From contig NZ_JANQBC010000009.1 in the NCBI RefSeq assembly GCF_024721995.1, positions 186,001 through 250,000 of the forward strand: 64,000 bases of DNA, written 5' to 3'. The DNA is from Paenibacillus radicibacter (GTDB lineage Bacteria; Bacillota; Bacilli; Paenibacillales; NBRC-103111). A program made the translations under genes and the position numbers. Numbering within the stretch: the stretch's first letter is position 1; every line of letters begins with the position of its first letter. The notes beneath the pieces are model-generated. The model ran no database searches and was not told where the DNA came from. It saw only the letters and a list, made by a program, of their open reading frames with translations. Shown piece after piece: positions 41,757-50,487 of the stretch.

Positions 41757-42419
41757 TTATAAGCTTCCATATAAGACTAAATTTATAAATACCGCAATAC
41801 TTAACGCAATGATTGCAGATAGAAGCATGGTCTCCTTCGTTTTGTTCCATTTTGACAAGACATAGAGACCAACAGCTAAAGCTCCACAAAGCATCATATT
41901 CACCGGCACACTTAGAAAATGACTAATCAGTATCTTTATAAATGGCATTTGTTTATAAATAACGGAAGATAAGATTCCAAATAGCCCATAAAGTAAAACA
42001 GCAACATACCTGTTGTTATTTCTGAGTACATATGTGATTCCGTCGATGATGATGGAGATAAATATACCAAGTGTATATACAAAGCCTGTTGTGTATACAA
42101 TTGCTAGCAAAAATATATCCATGAAGTCATAAGGGTTATTTACAAGTGCACCTATCCAGCCTAACAAGCAGAATGCTATCCAAGTCTCACCAGCTGCAGC
42201 TAACTTCCCAGTGATATATGCGAAATATTTATTTTCAAATAAATGAGATAGTTTCAATTGCAGTTGATGCCTCTCAGATAACAATTCATTCTGATGTTCA
42301 AGCCCGCATATCCAGCAGTATTCGGTGTGTTCATTATGCTGGCATTCCGTGCATAGGGGGATTTCACAATGACTACAGGATATATTTGCTGTTATGGATG
42401 GATGGTAATTACAATTCAT
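41757..42419 (-). CDS. B-box-like zinc-finger membrane protein
   Basis: The 220-residue protein has an N-terminal metal-binding region with CNYHPSITANISCSHCEIPLC (pairs of cysteines and histidines like a B-box zinc finger), TECQHNEHTEYCWICG, then about five membrane segments between residues 75 and 218. Such a soluble zinc finger before a membrane domain is found in small families of unknown function, possibly zinc-dependent membrane sensors. GAGGGTG precedes the ATG. It lies three bases after the amidohydrolase stop. Confidence 0.78.
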   Translation of the reverse strand: MNCNYHPSITANISCSHCEIPLCTECQHNEHTEYCWICGLEHQNELLSERHQLQLKLSHLFENKYFAYITGKLAAAGETWIAFCLLGWIGALVNNPYDFMDIFLLAIVYTTGFVYTLGIFISIIIDGITYVLRNNNRYVAVLLYGLFGILSSVIYKQMPFIKILISHFLSVPVNMMLCGALAVGLYVLSKWNKTKETMLLSAIIALSIAVFINLVLYGSL

Positions 42420-42422
42420 AGC

Positions 42423-43391
42423 TCACCCTCGTGGATATAAGTTGTATTTAATCATTAGTTCATGTGCTTGACGTTTATTAAGTGTATGTAAGTTGATTGA
42501 TTCTGGAAGTGTAGTGCTGTATTTATTAATAATTGCAAATTGGGTTTGAGTTGGAGGTTGCGATTCAATTAGCTGTAAGAAATTCGTTCGACCAATCTGT
42601 TCACCGATTCTCTCATCCTGACACAGATCAATGACTTCATACATAGCGTTAATCGCCTTCTCATAATCAAGGTTCTGTGCACAAGCAGAATCCGTGCTTA
42701 GTAGAAATTGGGTGGGGTACTTCTTAATAACGGGAATATAATCTTCAAGTGGGTATTCATTGTTAGGATCGTAAGCTGCAAACCCTGCAAAGAAGTCCAT
42801 ATATAAATTAGGATGTTTACTCAGTAAATGTTCAATATGACGTGGCGGGTTAAATACATTGGCATGTGCGAAAATGAAAGATGTGTCTGGATATGTATCT
42901 AAAGCAATTTCTAATTGATCAATAACTTCTCCAAATGGAGGGTCTATATGAAGCAGGATCGGAACGTGATACTCAACGCAAAGCTGGTAAATTTCTGGTA
43001 AGTTCCCATCCATCGGATGCTGAGCTTTCCATTCTAACTTCGATGTTAAGGGAGAATATGTGGAAGCTGCAACAGTCTCTCCTATTCCATAGTAACCTTT
43101 TTCAAGATTCTGCTTAATTGTATGTAGTCCCTGCTTGTCGTGCATAGGAAAACCGGAGAAGAACGGGTAGAACTTATGTGGAAACTTCTCATACGCTTCC
43201 CAAGACAAGCGGTCGCTCTGAATTGCTGAAGGCTCTGAAATAGCACCAAACAGTACCGTCTTATCGATATAATATCGTTCCCAAGTCTCAATCGAACCTT
43301 GGTGCATGTAATAATCTGCGTCATGATTATGGACATCAATAAGCCCAAGATGCTTGTACTTCTCGAATAGTTCAGGTCTGACCTGCCTCAT
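42423..43391 (-). CDS. Amidohydrolase-related TIM-barrel hydrolase
   Basis: The 322-residue protein belongs to the amidohydrolase 2 group. It has the metal-binding start LGLIDVHNHDADYY (about 15-28), PILLHIDPPFGEVIDQL (about 154-170) with the second histidine, TSFIFAHANVFNPPRHIEHLL (about 183-203) and FLLSTDSACAQNLDYEKA with the last aspartate. Members hydrolyse or decarboxylate small cyclic or aromatic compounds; the present substrate is unknown. AGTGAGG precedes the ATG. It forms a unit with the downstream membrane protein and the PNPOx-like gene. Confidence 0.88.
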   Translation of the reverse strand: MRQVRPELFEKYKHLGLIDVHNHDADYYMHQGSIETWERYYIDKTVLFGAISEPSAIQSDRLSWEAYEKFPHKFYPFFSGFPMHDKQGLHTIKQNLEKGYYGIGETVAASTYSPLTSKLEWKAQHPMDGNLPEIYQLCVEYHVPILLHIDPPFGEVIDQLEIALDTYPDTSFIFAHANVFNPPRHIEHLLSKHPNLYMDFFAGFAAYDPNNEYPLEDYIPVIKKYPTQFLLSTDSACAQNLDYEKAINAMYEVIDLCQDERIGEQIGRTNFLQLIESQPPTQTQFAIINKYSTTLPESINLHTLNKRQAHELMIKYNLYPRG

Positions 43392-43492
43392 GGTGTTTCC
43401 TCACTTTCTATCTATCATACAACAAATCTACTTACATAAAACAACAATTTTTACAAAGAATCTTGACTCAATTGAATAAAGTGTTGCTCTAC

Positions 43493-43942
43493 TCAATTCT
43501 TATCAGAAACAAACAATCGGTTTAAGAGAGCGTTTACGATTAGTAGCACATGGTATCCGAAAATCGAAGCTACTACACCTAAGAATGTGAATGACAATAA
43601 CTCAGAAAAAGGGGATCGATTACTCGAAATAATCAACATGAAAATAAACATAACGACAAACCCACCAAGTGCATATAGCAACAATGAAAATAAATACTTG
43701 TAGATGTTGCTTAATGTAAGTTTGCGAGTAAGAACATCCACCAATATGGAAATCGGTATGCCACCAATGAAATAAATAGGAGTAATAACAACCAAAAAGA
43801 TAATGAAGTTGTCACTATTTCCAGAAGAAAACCAGATACTAAGTACGAGGCTCGACACAATCGCCGTTAAGATCTTACTTATTGTGTACAATCCGATACG
43901 CATCGATTTCGTGGCTGTTTCTTCTTCATTCCTATTTGTCAT
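43493..43942 (-). CDS. Hypothetical four-helix membrane protein
   Basis: From the ATG at 43942, which follows AGGAGG, the protein has 149 residues. After a charged start (TNRNEEETATKSMRIG) come four membrane segments of about 20 residues each. There are no motifs I recognise. It lies 42 bp downstream of the lipoprotein gene on the same strand and is probably cotranscribed with it. Confidence 0.7.
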   Translation of the reverse strand: MTNRNEEETATKSMRIGLYTISKILTAIVSSLVLSIWFSSGNSDNFIIFLVVITPIYFIGGIPISILVDVLTRKLTLSNIYKYLFSLLLYALGGFVVMFIFMLIISSNRSPFSELLSFTFLGVVASIFGYHVLLIVNALLNRLFVSDKN

Positions 43943-43984
43943 AAGCTGACCTCCTCTAGATTGATGGATGCTATTCAAAAGAAT

Positions 43985-44842
43985 CTACTTCTGCTCTTCA
44001 TACATTCGATTTCGAGTGTCCTTTGGATGATACTTTTTCAATACACCATGATCAAATGCAACAAAACTATATACCTTCTCATTACCGAGTTGCATTATAC
44101 TTTTACCTTTATCTTCTAATAGTAAAGAATAAGAAGGTAATTGGTCAGTATGATCTTTATAATTATTTGAATTCAATTGCACCACAGTCCTTATAAAGTT
44201 ATCCTTCTCAGGTACCCAATACGTGATCTCAACCATTGGCGGCACCCAGTCCGTATGATTGCCAACCCACTCTGGTACGCCATCACCATCCAAATCCATT
44301 GGCTCGGCACGATGGCCCTCGAAATCGATAATTCTCCATATGCCACTGCCGTTGTTATAGGTTAGAAGGATTGGTACTTCATAGATAGACGGATATCCCT
44401 TTGGTCTGTCGATCGTGACACCCGAACTCTTCCCTTTAACATAATCAAGTGGTGTAATTTGAATCCGATCCGCATCTGAGCTAGAATACACTCCAAGTTC
44501 AGATAATCCTGCGCTACCTTTCAAATATCCCTGCACTTCGGAAGGGGCATTTGGATTTGAATAGAATACAATTTGAGCATCTGAATGAGGCATTTGGTAT
44601 GTACGTGTGAGCGTCCAATGCTTTGGAATTTGGGCACCATATTCTACAACAGGCCATAACCACTCACCTTGTGGGATCTCATCTGTAAAACGATCTGGAC
44701 TATATACTGCATTAGAAGTTTGTGGATGATTCGTAGTAGTTGGTGTTAGACTTTCTGGTGAGACAGCTTGTTGATTGTTACCGCAAGCAGTAAGCGCTAA
44801 TAATATGAACAAAGTAATGAACATTTTCAATTTGGTTTTCAA
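43985..44842 (-). CDS. Lipoprotein of unknown function
   Basis: The 285-residue protein starts from TTG (GGAG nine bases upstream) and has a signal peptide with lipobox LTAC (cleavage before C20). The mature part is threonine- and proline-rich at first, then beta-rich, with IDFEGHRAEPMDLDGDGVPEWVGN, which resembles the calcium-binding FG-GAP-like DxDxDG motif. It is probably a surface lipoprotein. The family is unknown to me. Confidence 0.78.
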   Translation of the reverse strand: MKTKLKMFITLFILLALTACGNNQQAVSPESLTPTTTNHPQTSNAVYSPDRFTDEIPQGEWLWPVVEYGAQIPKHWTLTRTYQMPHSDAQIVFYSNPNAPSEVQGYLKGSAGLSELGVYSSSDADRIQITPLDYVKGKSSGVTIDRPKGYPSIYEVPILLTYNNGSGIWRIIDFEGHRAEPMDLDGDGVPEWVGNHTDWVPPMVEITYWVPEKDNFIRTVVQLNSNNYKDHTDQLPSYSLLLEDKGKSIMQLGNEKVYSFVAFDHGVLKKYHPKDTRNRMYEEQK

Positions 44843-45007
44843 GATTGTCGACTCCTTGTGTATGTATATTCTTGGCTGCTAAAGTCCAATCCATCAACCA
44901 TACCACATGAAATCCCATTAATAAATCAATTATACCAAATACTAAAAATAAAGGTAATTCACCCATCTCTCCCCTATTTCATACGCTTTACCAAGGGGGA
45001 GTGGCTC

Positions 45008-45946
45008 ATGTTCTCTATGCTCACATTTATACAAGAACTCGTACTTATGTATATGATTGGACTGCTTGGTTATTTGCTTCGTAAAAAAGGTATCTTACAA
45101 AGTGGAAGTGAAGGTGTCCTTACTTCACTTATTCTATATGTGACCCTTCCCGCGCTCATTCTGTATGGGATGGATATTCCTTTTTCAATTACAAGTCTGA
45201 AGCATTTTCTGTGGCTATCTCTAATGTCATTCTCGATTCTAACCGTTTCATCTATTATAGCCTTCTTGACCGTGAGGCGATTACGTGCAGGAAAGCTTAG
45301 AAGAAATGCGCTTGAAGGTATCATGATATTCGGGAATCAGGGATTTCTTGGAGTGGCGATTAGTTATCTTCTATTCGGTAAAAATGGGGTTCTACTTGCG
45401 ACTTTATTCAACTTCGTCTATCTCATCTTCATATGGACATATGCCATTTACTTGTTCGCGAGGGCAGCTGAAACCATTCAGTGGCGTAAAGTTTTCTTCA
45501 ATCCAGGTATACTTGCAACTCTTCTTGGTCTAATCTTATTGCTTTTACCTGGAACACTTCCACACGTTCTGCAAGATACATTGGAAATGCTGGGTAAGCC
45601 AACGGTTCCATTGTCCATGCTCCTAATTGGCGTACTGCTCGGGGGAATGAATGCCAAAGTGCTTCAACAATTTGTGAAGGATCGGTATCTTTGGCTTGCT
45701 TCTTTGTACAAATTAATGCTGTTTCCCTTATTACTGCTACCATTCTACTGGCTGTCAGTCCCTTTCGAGCTATTAACAGTTGCTGTCATCTTGGCCGGTA
45801 TGCCGTCAGCACCTACGATCTCAATCTTTGCACATCAGTACCGAGAAGACTCTTCGTATGCTGCTGCAGGCGTTGCGATCAGCACGCTGTTATCCATTGT
45901 TACAATACCTATATTGTATGGATTGCTGTATATAATCATGAAGTAG
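45008..45946 (+). CDS. AEC family transporter (auxin efflux carrier-like)
   Basis: A 312-residue protein with ten hydrophobic segments, as in AEC carriers of bacteria, such as malonate or malate transporters. ELVLMYMIGLLGYLLRKKGILQSGSEGVLTSLILYVTLPALIL is the family start, IFGNQGFLGVAISYLLFGKNGVLLATL the central part, and AGMPSAPTISIFAHQY with SYAAAGVAISTLLSIVTIPI the end. The start at 45008 follows GGGGGAGTG; a longer frame from 44858 has no site. It is monocistronic and divergent from the lipoprotein gene. Confidence 0.9.
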   Translation: MFSMLTFIQELVLMYMIGLLGYLLRKKGILQSGSEGVLTSLILYVTLPALILYGMDIPFSITSLKHFLWLSLMSFSILTVSSIIAFLTVRRLRAGKLRRNALEGIMIFGNQGFLGVAISYLLFGKNGVLLATLFNFVYLIFIWTYAIYLFARAAETIQWRKVFFNPGILATLLGLILLLLPGTLPHVLQDTLEMLGKPTVPLSMLLIGVLLGGMNAKVLQQFVKDRYLWLASLYKLMLFPLLLLPFYWLSVPFELLTVAVILAGMPSAPTISIFAHQYREDSSYAAAGVAISTLLSIVTIPILYGLLYIIMK

Positions 45947-45951
45947 CAACA

Positions 45952-46668
45952 TCACTCTGTACTTATATTAAAATCAACCCCATACTGAACGAAGCCAAGT
46001 TTCTTCGCCACTTGCTGAGATGCGATATTGTCCCAAGAGGTGCTGTAAAGCGGGATGAGACCCGACTTAAGGATCAACTGTACCCAACTGGAAACTACTT
46101 TTGCTGCGTATCCTTTACCTCGAAATGGCTCAGCAGTCATTAGACTTGCTTCTGCTGCCTGTTTCGATCGACGAGCACTACAGCATACGGATACTGCTTC
46201 ACCATTGACAACATAAGCGACAACGGGTTCGCGCAAACTAAGTTCAGACGTTAGATGATTGAAGTACGGTCGTAATAACGCCTTATTCGAATCGTCAATA
46301 AGTATCGTTTCATCTAGGTGTTCAAGGGTCTCTTTTGTTGAAAAATAATATGCAGGTCCTGCCCAGATCGTTTTCACTTTCTGGTGTTTTTCTACTATTT
46401 TACAATAATCGATAATCGGCAATGGATCTGTGGGTAATGTTTGAATCTCATCTAATAAATATTGAGGAATATCATCGCGAAAATGAATAACGGAGGAATT
46501 CTTCGTCTTTCCAATAAAGAGTGCTGGAGGTTGCAACTCCGTTTGTTCATTAATGCGTACGATTCGATTGTCCTTATTCATCACGTACAAGGTTGAAGCT
46601 TGGATTTGGATTAGTTCATGATCGTTATACAAGGGTATAATCACACTCCTCTCATTAATGTAAATCAT
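45952..46668 (-). CDS. GNAT family N-acetyltransferase
   Basis: A 238-residue two-part GNAT with an N-terminal extension: ELIQIQASTLYVMNKDNRIVRINEQ and GKTKNSSVIHFRDDIPQYLLDEIQTL, then SVCCSARRSKQAAEASLMTAEPFRGKGYAAKVVSSWVQLILKSGL with motif A near 190-198, and STSWDNIASQQVAKKLGF. Such GNATs are found next to diverse genes; the substrate is unknown. No good ribosome site precedes the ATG at 46668; a TTG at 46632 after AGAGGAG is an alternative. It converges on the AEC gene with 5 bp between them. Confidence 0.83.
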   Translation of the reverse strand: MIYINERSVIIPLYNDHELIQIQASTLYVMNKDNRIVRINEQTELQPPALFIGKTKNSSVIHFRDDIPQYLLDEIQTLPTDPLPIIDYCKIVEKHQKVKTIWAGPAYYFSTKETLEHLDETILIDDSNKALLRPYFNHLTSELSLREPVVAYVVNGEAVSVCCSARRSKQAAEASLMTAEPFRGKGYAAKVVSSWVQLILKSGLIPLYSTSWDNIASQQVAKKLGFVQYGVDFNISTE

Positions 46669-46686
46669 GGTACGAATATCTACGTT

Positions 46687-47844
46687 TTAGAAAAAGCTTT
46701 TCTTTCCTTCCACTGATTTCCTAATTTGCAATGTATCAAACAATCTACCTTCTTCATCTATAGCACGTACTTCCAATCGATCTGAAGTCACGACGACCTG
46801 AACAAAATGTGGAACTGCTACTGCTTGGGATGTATGCCATTCGCGTTTAGGCAGTAACCAATTCTCCATTGCCCCAGCTCCACCTGCCACGATATAGACG
46901 ACTCCTTGCTCAAAATCGACTTGCCCAGCACGAAGTGGATGACTTCGTTCGTAGATAATCGTATGCGAGTTAAATACCAGATCCACACCATATTGCTCAA
47001 AGAAAGGACTAAGCACTCTCAAATCTTCCACTTGATAACCGCCTGACACATAAGGAGGGTAATGAAAATATACGATTTTCCATTTGGCAGTTGTCGCTTG
47101 TAAATCACTTAATAAGAAATCAATTTGAGGATTAACGCAGTGCAGTTGACCGTTAAGATGCGGATAGGTTTCAGATGGGATGAAATCTGTAGCGTCTAAG
47201 CAAATAAAATGAGCATCCCCATAATCGAAGGAATAATAATTTTTCGGAGGATTAAATGCAAAAAAATCATAATACCAAGACCCTTGATTCTCATGATTTC
47301 CCAAAAAACTAAACACAGGTGTAGAATGGAACAATTCTTTACCTGGTCCAAAGAAATATTGTTCCCAATCCTCATACCGCTGACCATCATCTACAACGTC
47401 GCCTATAAACAATGCAAGATCAGGTCGATAACGACTCATCTGTTTAAAAATATTCCGATTGATCTGTCCATCCGTCGAATCAAATCCACTATATCCACCT
47501 GTTTCACTCGTTACTGCGAAGGAAAACGACTCTCCGCTTCGTACTGCTGTTTTGAAGGGAAAAGGGCCACCTTCAACCGAATCACCGGCATATATTTTAT
47601 AAAAATAGATGGTACTCGGTTCTAGATTATCTATAGTTACTTCATGAATTAGTGCTGATGTTTCATTCGTAATAGATCTGATGATATGTTCTGGTTGCTT
47701 GTAGTTGCCTTGATGACCACTGTGGATTCGCTCCGCTTGTAGCACTTCTACTTTTGAGAATGTGCGCTCTGAAGTCTCCCACATAATGGTCATGGAGTCC
47801 ATAGTAGGTCGTTGTAGATAAGGTCCTTTTACGATCTTCATCAT
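46687..47844 (-). CDS. Purple-acid-phosphatase-like metallophosphoesterase
   Basis: A 385-residue protein with an N-terminal fibronectin-like PAP domain (PYLQRPTMDSMTIMWETSE and LEPSTIYFYKIYAGD) and a calcineurin-like phosphoesterase domain: LALFIGDVVDDGQ, FLGNHENQGSWYYDFF, YFHYPPYVSGGYQ. The last motif, usually GHxHxYER, reads NSHTIIYER, so a metal-binding histidine is replaced by isoleucine. There is no signal peptide. Loss of this histidine may change the metal site. GGGG with suitable spacing precedes the ATG. Confidence 0.88.
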   Translation of the reverse strand: MMKIVKGPYLQRPTMDSMTIMWETSERTFSKVEVLQAERIHSGHQGNYKQPEHIIRSITNETSALIHEVTIDNLEPSTIYFYKIYAGDSVEGGPFPFKTAVRSGESFSFAVTSETGGYSGFDSTDGQINRNIFKQMSRYRPDLALFIGDVVDDGQRYEDWEQYFFGPGKELFHSTPVFSFLGNHENQGSWYYDFFAFNPPKNYYSFDYGDAHFICLDATDFIPSETYPHLNGQLHCVNPQIDFLLSDLQATTAKWKIVYFHYPPYVSGGYQVEDLRVLSPFFEQYGVDLVFNSHTIIYERSHPLRAGQVDFEQGVVYIVAGGAGAMENWLLPKREWHTSQAVAVPHFVQVVVTSDRLEVRAIDEEGRLFDTLQIRKSVEGKKSFF

Positions 47845-47850
47845 TTCACA

Positions 47851-48216
47851 CTATCCCCCAAACAATATATCTAGCACCGTCCCAAGCTTCCCCGTCTTCT
47901 TCCCTTCCAGAACTTCAGGATCATACATCTCCACATATCCGCAGTTCATACAAGAGACAAACAAATAATGATTATGCTGAATATCAAACATCTTGCTGAG
48001 TCCAGTACCCGTCATTGCTACTTCTTTAATTCTGCATTCTTCGCACTTACACTTCGCGCATTTGAACTTATCTTGGATCATGTCCTGGATACTCAAATGA
48101 TTCGTATACACATCCGTATTATGTAGTTCTTGATCTGGCAGTACTTCTTGCTTGCAGTTGGGACAAATATTGTCATACACTTCAACATTCTTGTTACACC
48201 AAGGACATTCAATCAT
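47851..48216 (-). CDS. Zinc-ribbon protein
   Basis: The 121-residue protein has CPWCNKNVEVYDNICPNCKQ at the start, a rubredoxin-like pair of CxxC motifs. A second part has FKCAKCKCEECRIKEVAMTGTGLSKMFDIQHNHYLFVSCMNCGYVEMYDPEVLEGK, the pattern of a widespread small zinc-binding family (nucleic-acid-binding-like zinc ribbon). Function unknown. AGGAGGGG precedes the ATG, and the metallophosphoesterase starts 6 bp after its stop, so they form one unit. Confidence 0.85.
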   Translation of the reverse strand: MIECPWCNKNVEVYDNICPNCKQEVLPDQELHNTDVYTNHLSIQDMIQDKFKCAKCKCEECRIKEVAMTGTGLSKMFDIQHNHYLFVSCMNCGYVEMYDPEVLEGKKTGKLGTVLDILFGG

Positions 48217-48270
48217 CTAGCTCATCCCCTCCTATCTTTTCACATAAATTTTAACACAAATACCAATAAA

Positions 48271-48297
48271 AAAATCTGCAATAATCTATTGCAGATG
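48271..48297 (-). terminator. Rho-independent terminator
   Basis: On the minus strand ATCTGCAATA pairs with TATTGCAGAT around a short loop and is followed by seven T. It lies 240 bp after the stop of the DIP1984-like gene and just before the zinc-ribbon gene, and must end some transcript from the right. Confidence 0.8.
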
Positions 48298-48514
48298 TTG
48301 TAATTCGAATATGTAATTGTCGAAAAGCAATCTAAATCCCCAATCCCGCCCTCGCTTATCCGATAAATCAGCATTTGGTAGTAACAATAATAGGTACATG
48401 ATGCAGTGCTTTCACACGTGTGACAATGCTGGGCTAATTCGTCATGGTTTGGACATGGCCCGGCGTCCATTCAGGTTTCCAACTTCCCGTTGGAGGGGTC
48501 ATGCTCGCCTTTAT
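48298..48514 (-). other. Cysteine-rich, apparently frameshifted small ORF
   Basis: Between the DIP1984-like gene and the terminator about 240 bp hold no standard gene. On the minus strand ATG at 48502 follows AAAGGCGA and reads MTPPTGSWKPEWTPGHVQTMTN before a stop. The frame one base later continues MDAGPCPNHDELAQHC, then HTCESTASCTYYCYYQMLIY, which is rich in cysteines. A single frameshift would join the two into a metal-binding-like protein. It is equally possible that this is a non-coding transcript or chance. Confidence 0.3.
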
Positions 48515-48539
48515 TCGGATTAGCTACCTACTTCGATTG

Positions 48540-49001
48540 CTATTCTTCGATCAGATCAACTGTCCAGTTCAATTCTTGGATCTTCAAGTCAATTTCGCGA
48601 TATTCTTTGGATAGGTCATCCACTTGTTTCTGCACAGCAGCAACATCAATTGTACGGATATATACAACCTCGGAACGTGAATATCTCTCTTGTTTGATCG
48701 TGGATTGATCGAGTAGATCACTCAATATTTTACGATGCTGCATCCATTGATCGCGCTGTGCTAGTGCATCGGTCAAGCTAAGTTTATCATCATAAGGCGT
48801 TAACGAGTTTGTTTTGTTTACTTTGCGAACCCAAATCGAATGTTCTTGAATTACTTTTTCTAGTTCAGCAAGGAGTGAATTCGAGTCCTCTGCAGGTGTC
48901 TCACCCTCTTGAACTTTTACAACTCTCTCAAGCCGCTGTTTCAACTGCGCAATTCGCTTCTGACAATCTGCACGTAATACAAGTGCCTCTGCAAGCCTCA
49001 T
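48540..49001 (-). CDS. DIP1984-like coiled-coil protein
   Basis: From the ATG at 49001 (after GGGGG) the product has 153 residues, nearly all helical. MRLAEALVLRADCQKRIAQLKQRLERVVKVQEGETPAED at the start, VNKTNSLTPYDDKLSLTDALAQRDQWMQHRKILSDL in the middle and DVAAVQKQVDDLSKEYREIDLKIQELNWTVDL at the end match the DIP1984 family. The family's function is unknown. The start MRK at 49031 lies before the ribosome site and is rejected. Confidence 0.88.
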   Translation of the reverse strand: MRLAEALVLRADCQKRIAQLKQRLERVVKVQEGETPAEDSNSLLAELEKVIQEHSIWVRKVNKTNSLTPYDDKLSLTDALAQRDQWMQHRKILSDLLDQSTIKQERYSRSEVVYIRTIDVAAVQKQVDDLSKEYREIDLKIQELNWTVDLIEE

Positions 49002-49089
49002 CTGATGATCCCCCTTATCAATCTTTCGCATCTAGTCTATTTCCCTATTCTATCAAATTCTACAGGTACTCGTTCATGCACAATACGAA

Positions 49090-49275
49090 TCACGCGAAAA
49101 TTTTATAAACCAAATAGGCAATTATCGCGCCAAATCCTAATCCTGCAAGGGCAATTAATGAATACCTGATTTTATCTGCTAATGGTTCTGGCGACCTTTC
49201 GCCGCAATGTGGGCACATCTTCGCTGTAGAAGAAACTGTACCACCGCATGTTTTACAATTGATGAGAACTCCCAT
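49090..49275 (-). CDS. Small zinc-ribbon membrane protein
   Basis: The 61-residue protein has a zinc-ribbon start INCKTCGGTVSSTAKMCPHCGE (two CxxC pairs) and one C-terminal membrane segment (IALAGLGFGAIIAYLVYKIF). Such small proteins are frequent in Bacillales; function unknown. AAAGGGG precedes the ATG. It lies 15 bp after the helical membrane protein gene and is probably cotranscribed with it. Confidence 0.8.
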   Translation of the reverse strand: MGVLINCKTCGGTVSSTAKMCPHCGERSPEPLADKIRYSLIALAGLGFGAIIAYLVYKIFA

Positions 49276-49290
49276 GTTGTTTGTACCCCT

Positions 49291-49722
49291 TTACACTGCA
49301 TTCTGCTGTCGCAACACGGCAATATATGCATACAACCCTGAACCGATTGAACTGCATACAACCACAAGCAAGATATTCACTTCAAACAGATAATAGACAA
49401 CTAAGATGACCATCAATAATACGATCATATAGTACAGCTTGATCTTGAGCGTTCTTTGTTTCGTATGTAAAAGTCGATTCAATTCGTAATAGTAATCGCT
49501 CAGAATAAAGTTTCCTTTTTCCAAAAAAGTTATCAAATACTCCCTGCTAATCGGATACTTTAGTTCCATAGCAATCTCGTAGAGCAAATTAGCCTGATCT
49601 TCTATTGAACTTCCTACATCTTTTAAAAATGTACGAGAAGTCATATCAAGCCTCTTCCCATACTTAGCTTCATACCGCTTCGCAACATATTGAACAAACT
49701 GATTTTCAGTCCTAATCTTCAT
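49291..49722 (-). CDS. Hypothetical membrane protein
   Basis: I do not recognise it. The 143-residue protein has a soluble N-terminal half (about 1-90), rich in tyrosine and with a pattern like a small helical domain (YVAKRYEAKYGKRLDMTSRTFLK), and two C-terminal membrane segments near 97-112 and 116-134. GAGGATT precedes the ATG. The downstream zinc-ribbon membrane protein may work with it. Confidence 0.72.
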   Translation of the reverse strand: MKIRTENQFVQYVAKRYEAKYGKRLDMTSRTFLKDVGSSIEDQANLLYEIAMELKYPISREYLITFLEKGNFILSDYYYELNRLLHTKQRTLKIKLYYMIVLLMVILVVYYLFEVNILLVVVCSSIGSGLYAYIAVLRQQNAV

Positions 49723-49795
49723 ATGGAATAATCCTCATTCGCAAGTAGTTTGGATTATTATACCATCTAAGTTGGGTCATGTATCAATTACCTAC

Positions 49796-49825
49796 AAAAA
49801 AAGCACCAAGCTGTTCGCTTGATGC
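49796..49825 (-). terminator. Rho-independent terminator
   Basis: On the minus strand GCATCAAGC and GCTTGGTGC (one G-T pair) form a 9-bp stem with a 5-base loop followed by seven T. It lies 18 bp after the Nudix gene at 49843. Confidence 0.8.
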
Positions 49826-49842
49826 CTGCTGCTTTCATATGT

Positions 49843-50487
49843 TCACACATTACCCTCATAGGAATAGAACGCCTGAGTTTTAATGGAATCATTGTTCAAC
49901 TGCAACTTCTTCATTAACTCAGGCATCAAGCTCTCCGCCGTTGAATGATCAACCCAACGGACTTCGTGAATATCATCATCAGGATCTTGAATGTTTATCG
50001 TCCCGCCTATAATTTCCCCTGTAAAAGAAATAATCAGCGCGTGATGCCCACGCTCGGTAAATAACGCTTCTCTAATGGAATGAAGTCCAGTGATCCTAAC
50101 ATTATACCCTGTCTCCTCTTTCACTTCACGTACAGCAGCTTCCTCCAGCGTCTCCCCATCCTCAACCGCACCACCTGGTGGACTCCAGTAAGACGACTCA
50201 CCTCGAACATTCTTAACGATTAATAGATTTCCCTCTGCATTATGAATAAGTACAGATGCTACATTAACTCTTAACATAAGATGACCTCCAAGTTGTTGTT
50301 CAGTTTGTTTCAATATAATGATTTCATTCAACACACTCGTTCTTCTAGAGAGCACAAGTTCTACCTCTTGATACAAGTGATAACGGCTCAGTTCTTCCTC
50401 TGTTGGAATTTGTACGCGTCTAAGCTTACCGTCTGGTTTAATTACGCTGATGATATCCTCTTTAATAAATACGACAGTCCCTTTCAC
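49843..50487 (-). CDS. Nudix hydrolase with N-terminal extension
   Basis: The Nudix domain (about residues 71-200) has the box GGAVEDGETLEEAAVREVKEETG, with REVKEE. Before it comes a 70-residue beta-rich extension (KGTVVFIKEDIISVIKPDGKLRRVQIPTEEEL, LYQEVELVLSRR). Two starts are credible: GTG at 50487, which overlaps the upstream stop (GTGA), and ATG at 50277, which has a perfect GGAGGT six bases upstream. The internal site may make a short form, so two products are possible. Confidence 0.88.
   Translation of the reverse strand: MKGTVVFIKEDIISVIKPDGKLRRVQIPTEEELSRYHLYQEVELVLSRRTSVLNEIIILKQTEQQLGGHLMLRVNVASVLIHNAEGNLLIVKNVRGESSYWSPPGGAVEDGETLEEAAVREVKEETGYNVRITGLHSIREALFTERGHHALIISFTGEIIGGTINIQDPDDDIHEVRWVDHSTAESLMPELMKKLQLNNDSIKTQAFYSYEGNV

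Noticed and set aside
44858-45007. Longer N-terminus of the AEC transporter
   Set aside because: The extra 50 codons are upstream of the GGGGGAGTG ribosome site and are not part of the family; the ATG at 45008 begins at the conserved first helix.
45691-46143. A 150-codon plus-strand open frame across the AEC end and the GNAT gene
   Set aside because: It overlaps two well-supported genes in other frames and its translation has no family pattern.
48240-48470. A 76-residue minus-strand protein ending at 48240
   Set aside because: The frame runs through a strong terminator hairpin, so the full length is unlikely to be translated; only the cysteine-rich part is kept as a candidate.
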